From assembly GCA_030631125.1 (NCBI GenBank), contig DAOVLS010000139.1, forward strand, positions 1 to 6,416: DNA of 6,416 nucleotides, in the 5' to 3' direction. Both the position numbers and the translations under genes were made by a program. Below, piece by piece: positions 5,905 to 6,416 of the stretch (positions are counted from its first letter, which is position 1; each line of letters opens with the position of its first letter). The notes beneath the pieces were generated by a model, which was not told the DNA's origin, searched no databases, and was given only the letters and a program-made list of their open reading frames with translations. The DNA comes from Planctomycetales bacterium. GTDB lineage: Bacteria > Planctomycetota > Phycisphaerae > SM23-33.

Positions 5905-5962
5905 TGGGCCGGTACTACTCTGCGAAGTAGTGATACTTCGCTACGAAGCACGAGTTGGCCCA
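5905..5962. repeat. Palindromic element able to form a three-way junction
   Basis: TGGGCC (5905-5910) pairs with GGCCCA (5957-5962). Enclosed are two hairpins, ACTACT/AGTAGT (5914-5919, 5926-5931, 6-nt loop) and CTTCG/CGAAG (5936-5940, 5944-5948, 3-nt loop). It starts nine nt after the pseudopilin stop. It is a compact cruciform or RNA structure, possibly a 3' end signal or a dispersed repeat. There is no T-run. Confidence 0.6.
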
Positions 5963-5979
5963 CCGCGTTCATCTGACTA

Positions 5980-6109
5980 CAAAGAAAGAATACTGAAAAT
6001 ATCATCAACGAAAACAACGATTGTGCTGTGGACGGTGTCGGCTGCTGTGATTTTGGCGTCTCCGGCGTCCGGCTTGTCCCGGCTTCACTGCGTTTCGCCG
6101 TGGCCGTAG
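5980..6109 (+). pseudogene. Possible remnant encoding a signal-peptide-like stretch
   Basis: In one plus-strand frame this reads a short basic start, STKTT, then IVLWTVSAAVILASPASG and soon a stop codon at 6107-6109. The pattern looks like a signal peptide of a lost or truncated secreted protein. However, it has no ATG or GTG at a suitable place, only CTG near 5992, and no clear ribosome site. It may be chance sequence; confidence is low. Confidence 0.18.
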
Positions 6110-6128
6110 CCCGGCAATCTACAATGGT

Positions 6129-6416
6129 TTATCGGCTTCTGAACTTCCTGCGGTATGCTCCGGGCGCCATGTTGACAGCCTGCTTGAATGACATGTTCAT
6201 TCGCGTAACGCTGTCGAATCCACATTCCGTCACCATTGCTTCGAGCGTCATATCGGTCTGGGCCAGGAGCATCTTGACCCTTTCGATCTGCACCCGCCGA
6301 ATCTCGGAGAACGGGCTGCGGTTGAGGTGTTTGCGAAAGCGTTTTTCCAGCGTTCTCCTCGGCAGCAACACCGCCTTTATTACCTCCTCCACACGAATAC
6401 CACGACAGGCGTTTTC
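6129..6416 (-). CDS. Second XylR-like AraC regulator, 3' end only (cut by window edge)
   Basis: The visible 95 codons plus stop encode an AraC-type helix-turn-helix region, and the frame stays open to base 6416, so the gene continues beyond the window. An internal GTG at 6392 is not the start, because homology to the first regulator runs through it (GIRV). Hand alignment to the C-terminus of the regulator at 2108-3274 gives 58 identities in 95 residues without gaps. This includes IRRVQ, MLLAQTD-x-TLEA, ECGF and PGAYRR-x-FRSR, and the DNA at the last codons is nearly the same. Its sensor domain is not visible. The gene is convergent with the pseudopilin gene. The two regulators are paralogues, perhaps with different ligands or targets. 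Confidence 0.88.
   Translation of the reverse strand, partial: ENACRGIRVEEVIKAVLLPRRTLEKRFRKHLNRSPFSEIRRVQIERVKMLLAQTDMTLEAMVTECGFDSVTRMNMSFKQAVNMAPGAYRRKFRSR

Noticed and set aside
5576..6109. 177-codon plus-strand frame overlapping the pseudopilin gene
   Set aside because: The first part is an out-of-frame shadow of the pseudopilin; only the tail was kept as a low-confidence remnant.

Overview
The window looks like a metagenomic or draft-genome fragment from the Planctomycetota, most plausibly the Phycisphaerae side. The evidence is a PEP-CTERM exoprotein, a 'G-FTLVE' pseudopilin with a C-terminal LFCDGHV motif, XylR-type AraC regulators fused to a periplasmic-binding-like sensor, and AT-rich intergenic palindromic repeats between GC-rich genes. 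The taxonomic call is inference from protein families; there is no rRNA marker.

Left part (1-1717, all minus strand): a two-gene unit reads leftward, a Gfo/Idh/MocA sugar dehydrogenase followed 23 bp later by a left-handed beta-helix N-acyltransferase of the WbpD/WlbB type. Such a pair usually makes a diacetamido- or acylamino-uronic acid nucleotide sugar for surface polysaccharide. The aminotransferase expected with them is not visible. The first 142 bases are a perfect uninterrupted palindrome that folds the 3' end of the acyltransferase gene back on itself and reaches the window edge, which looks at least as much like an assembly fold-back as like biology.

Middle part (1718-3667): a 390-bp gap holds a candidate promoter inside an inverted repeat and a copy of a dispersed imperfect inverted repeat. 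Then comes a complete XylR-like AraC regulator (minus strand, start at 3274) and a divergent intergenic region with a near-consensus sigma-70 type promoter (TTGACA-16-TATAAT) pointing right, followed by a leader of about 290 nt with structured sequence and a T7 run.

Right part (3668-6416): a secreted PEP-CTERM protein, a second copy of the dispersed repeat with nested hairpins, a pseudopilin-like protein, a three-way-junction-like palindromic element, and at the right edge the 3' end of a second AraC regulator. This second regulator is paralogous to the first (58 of 95 aligned residues identical by hand count). The layout therefore resembles a cassette, regulator / exported PEP-CTERM protein / pseudopilin, bounded by related regulators. 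A working reading, which is inference, is a sugar-sensing regulator controlling cell-surface or exported proteins. No CRISPR array, tRNA, rRNA or transposase was seen.
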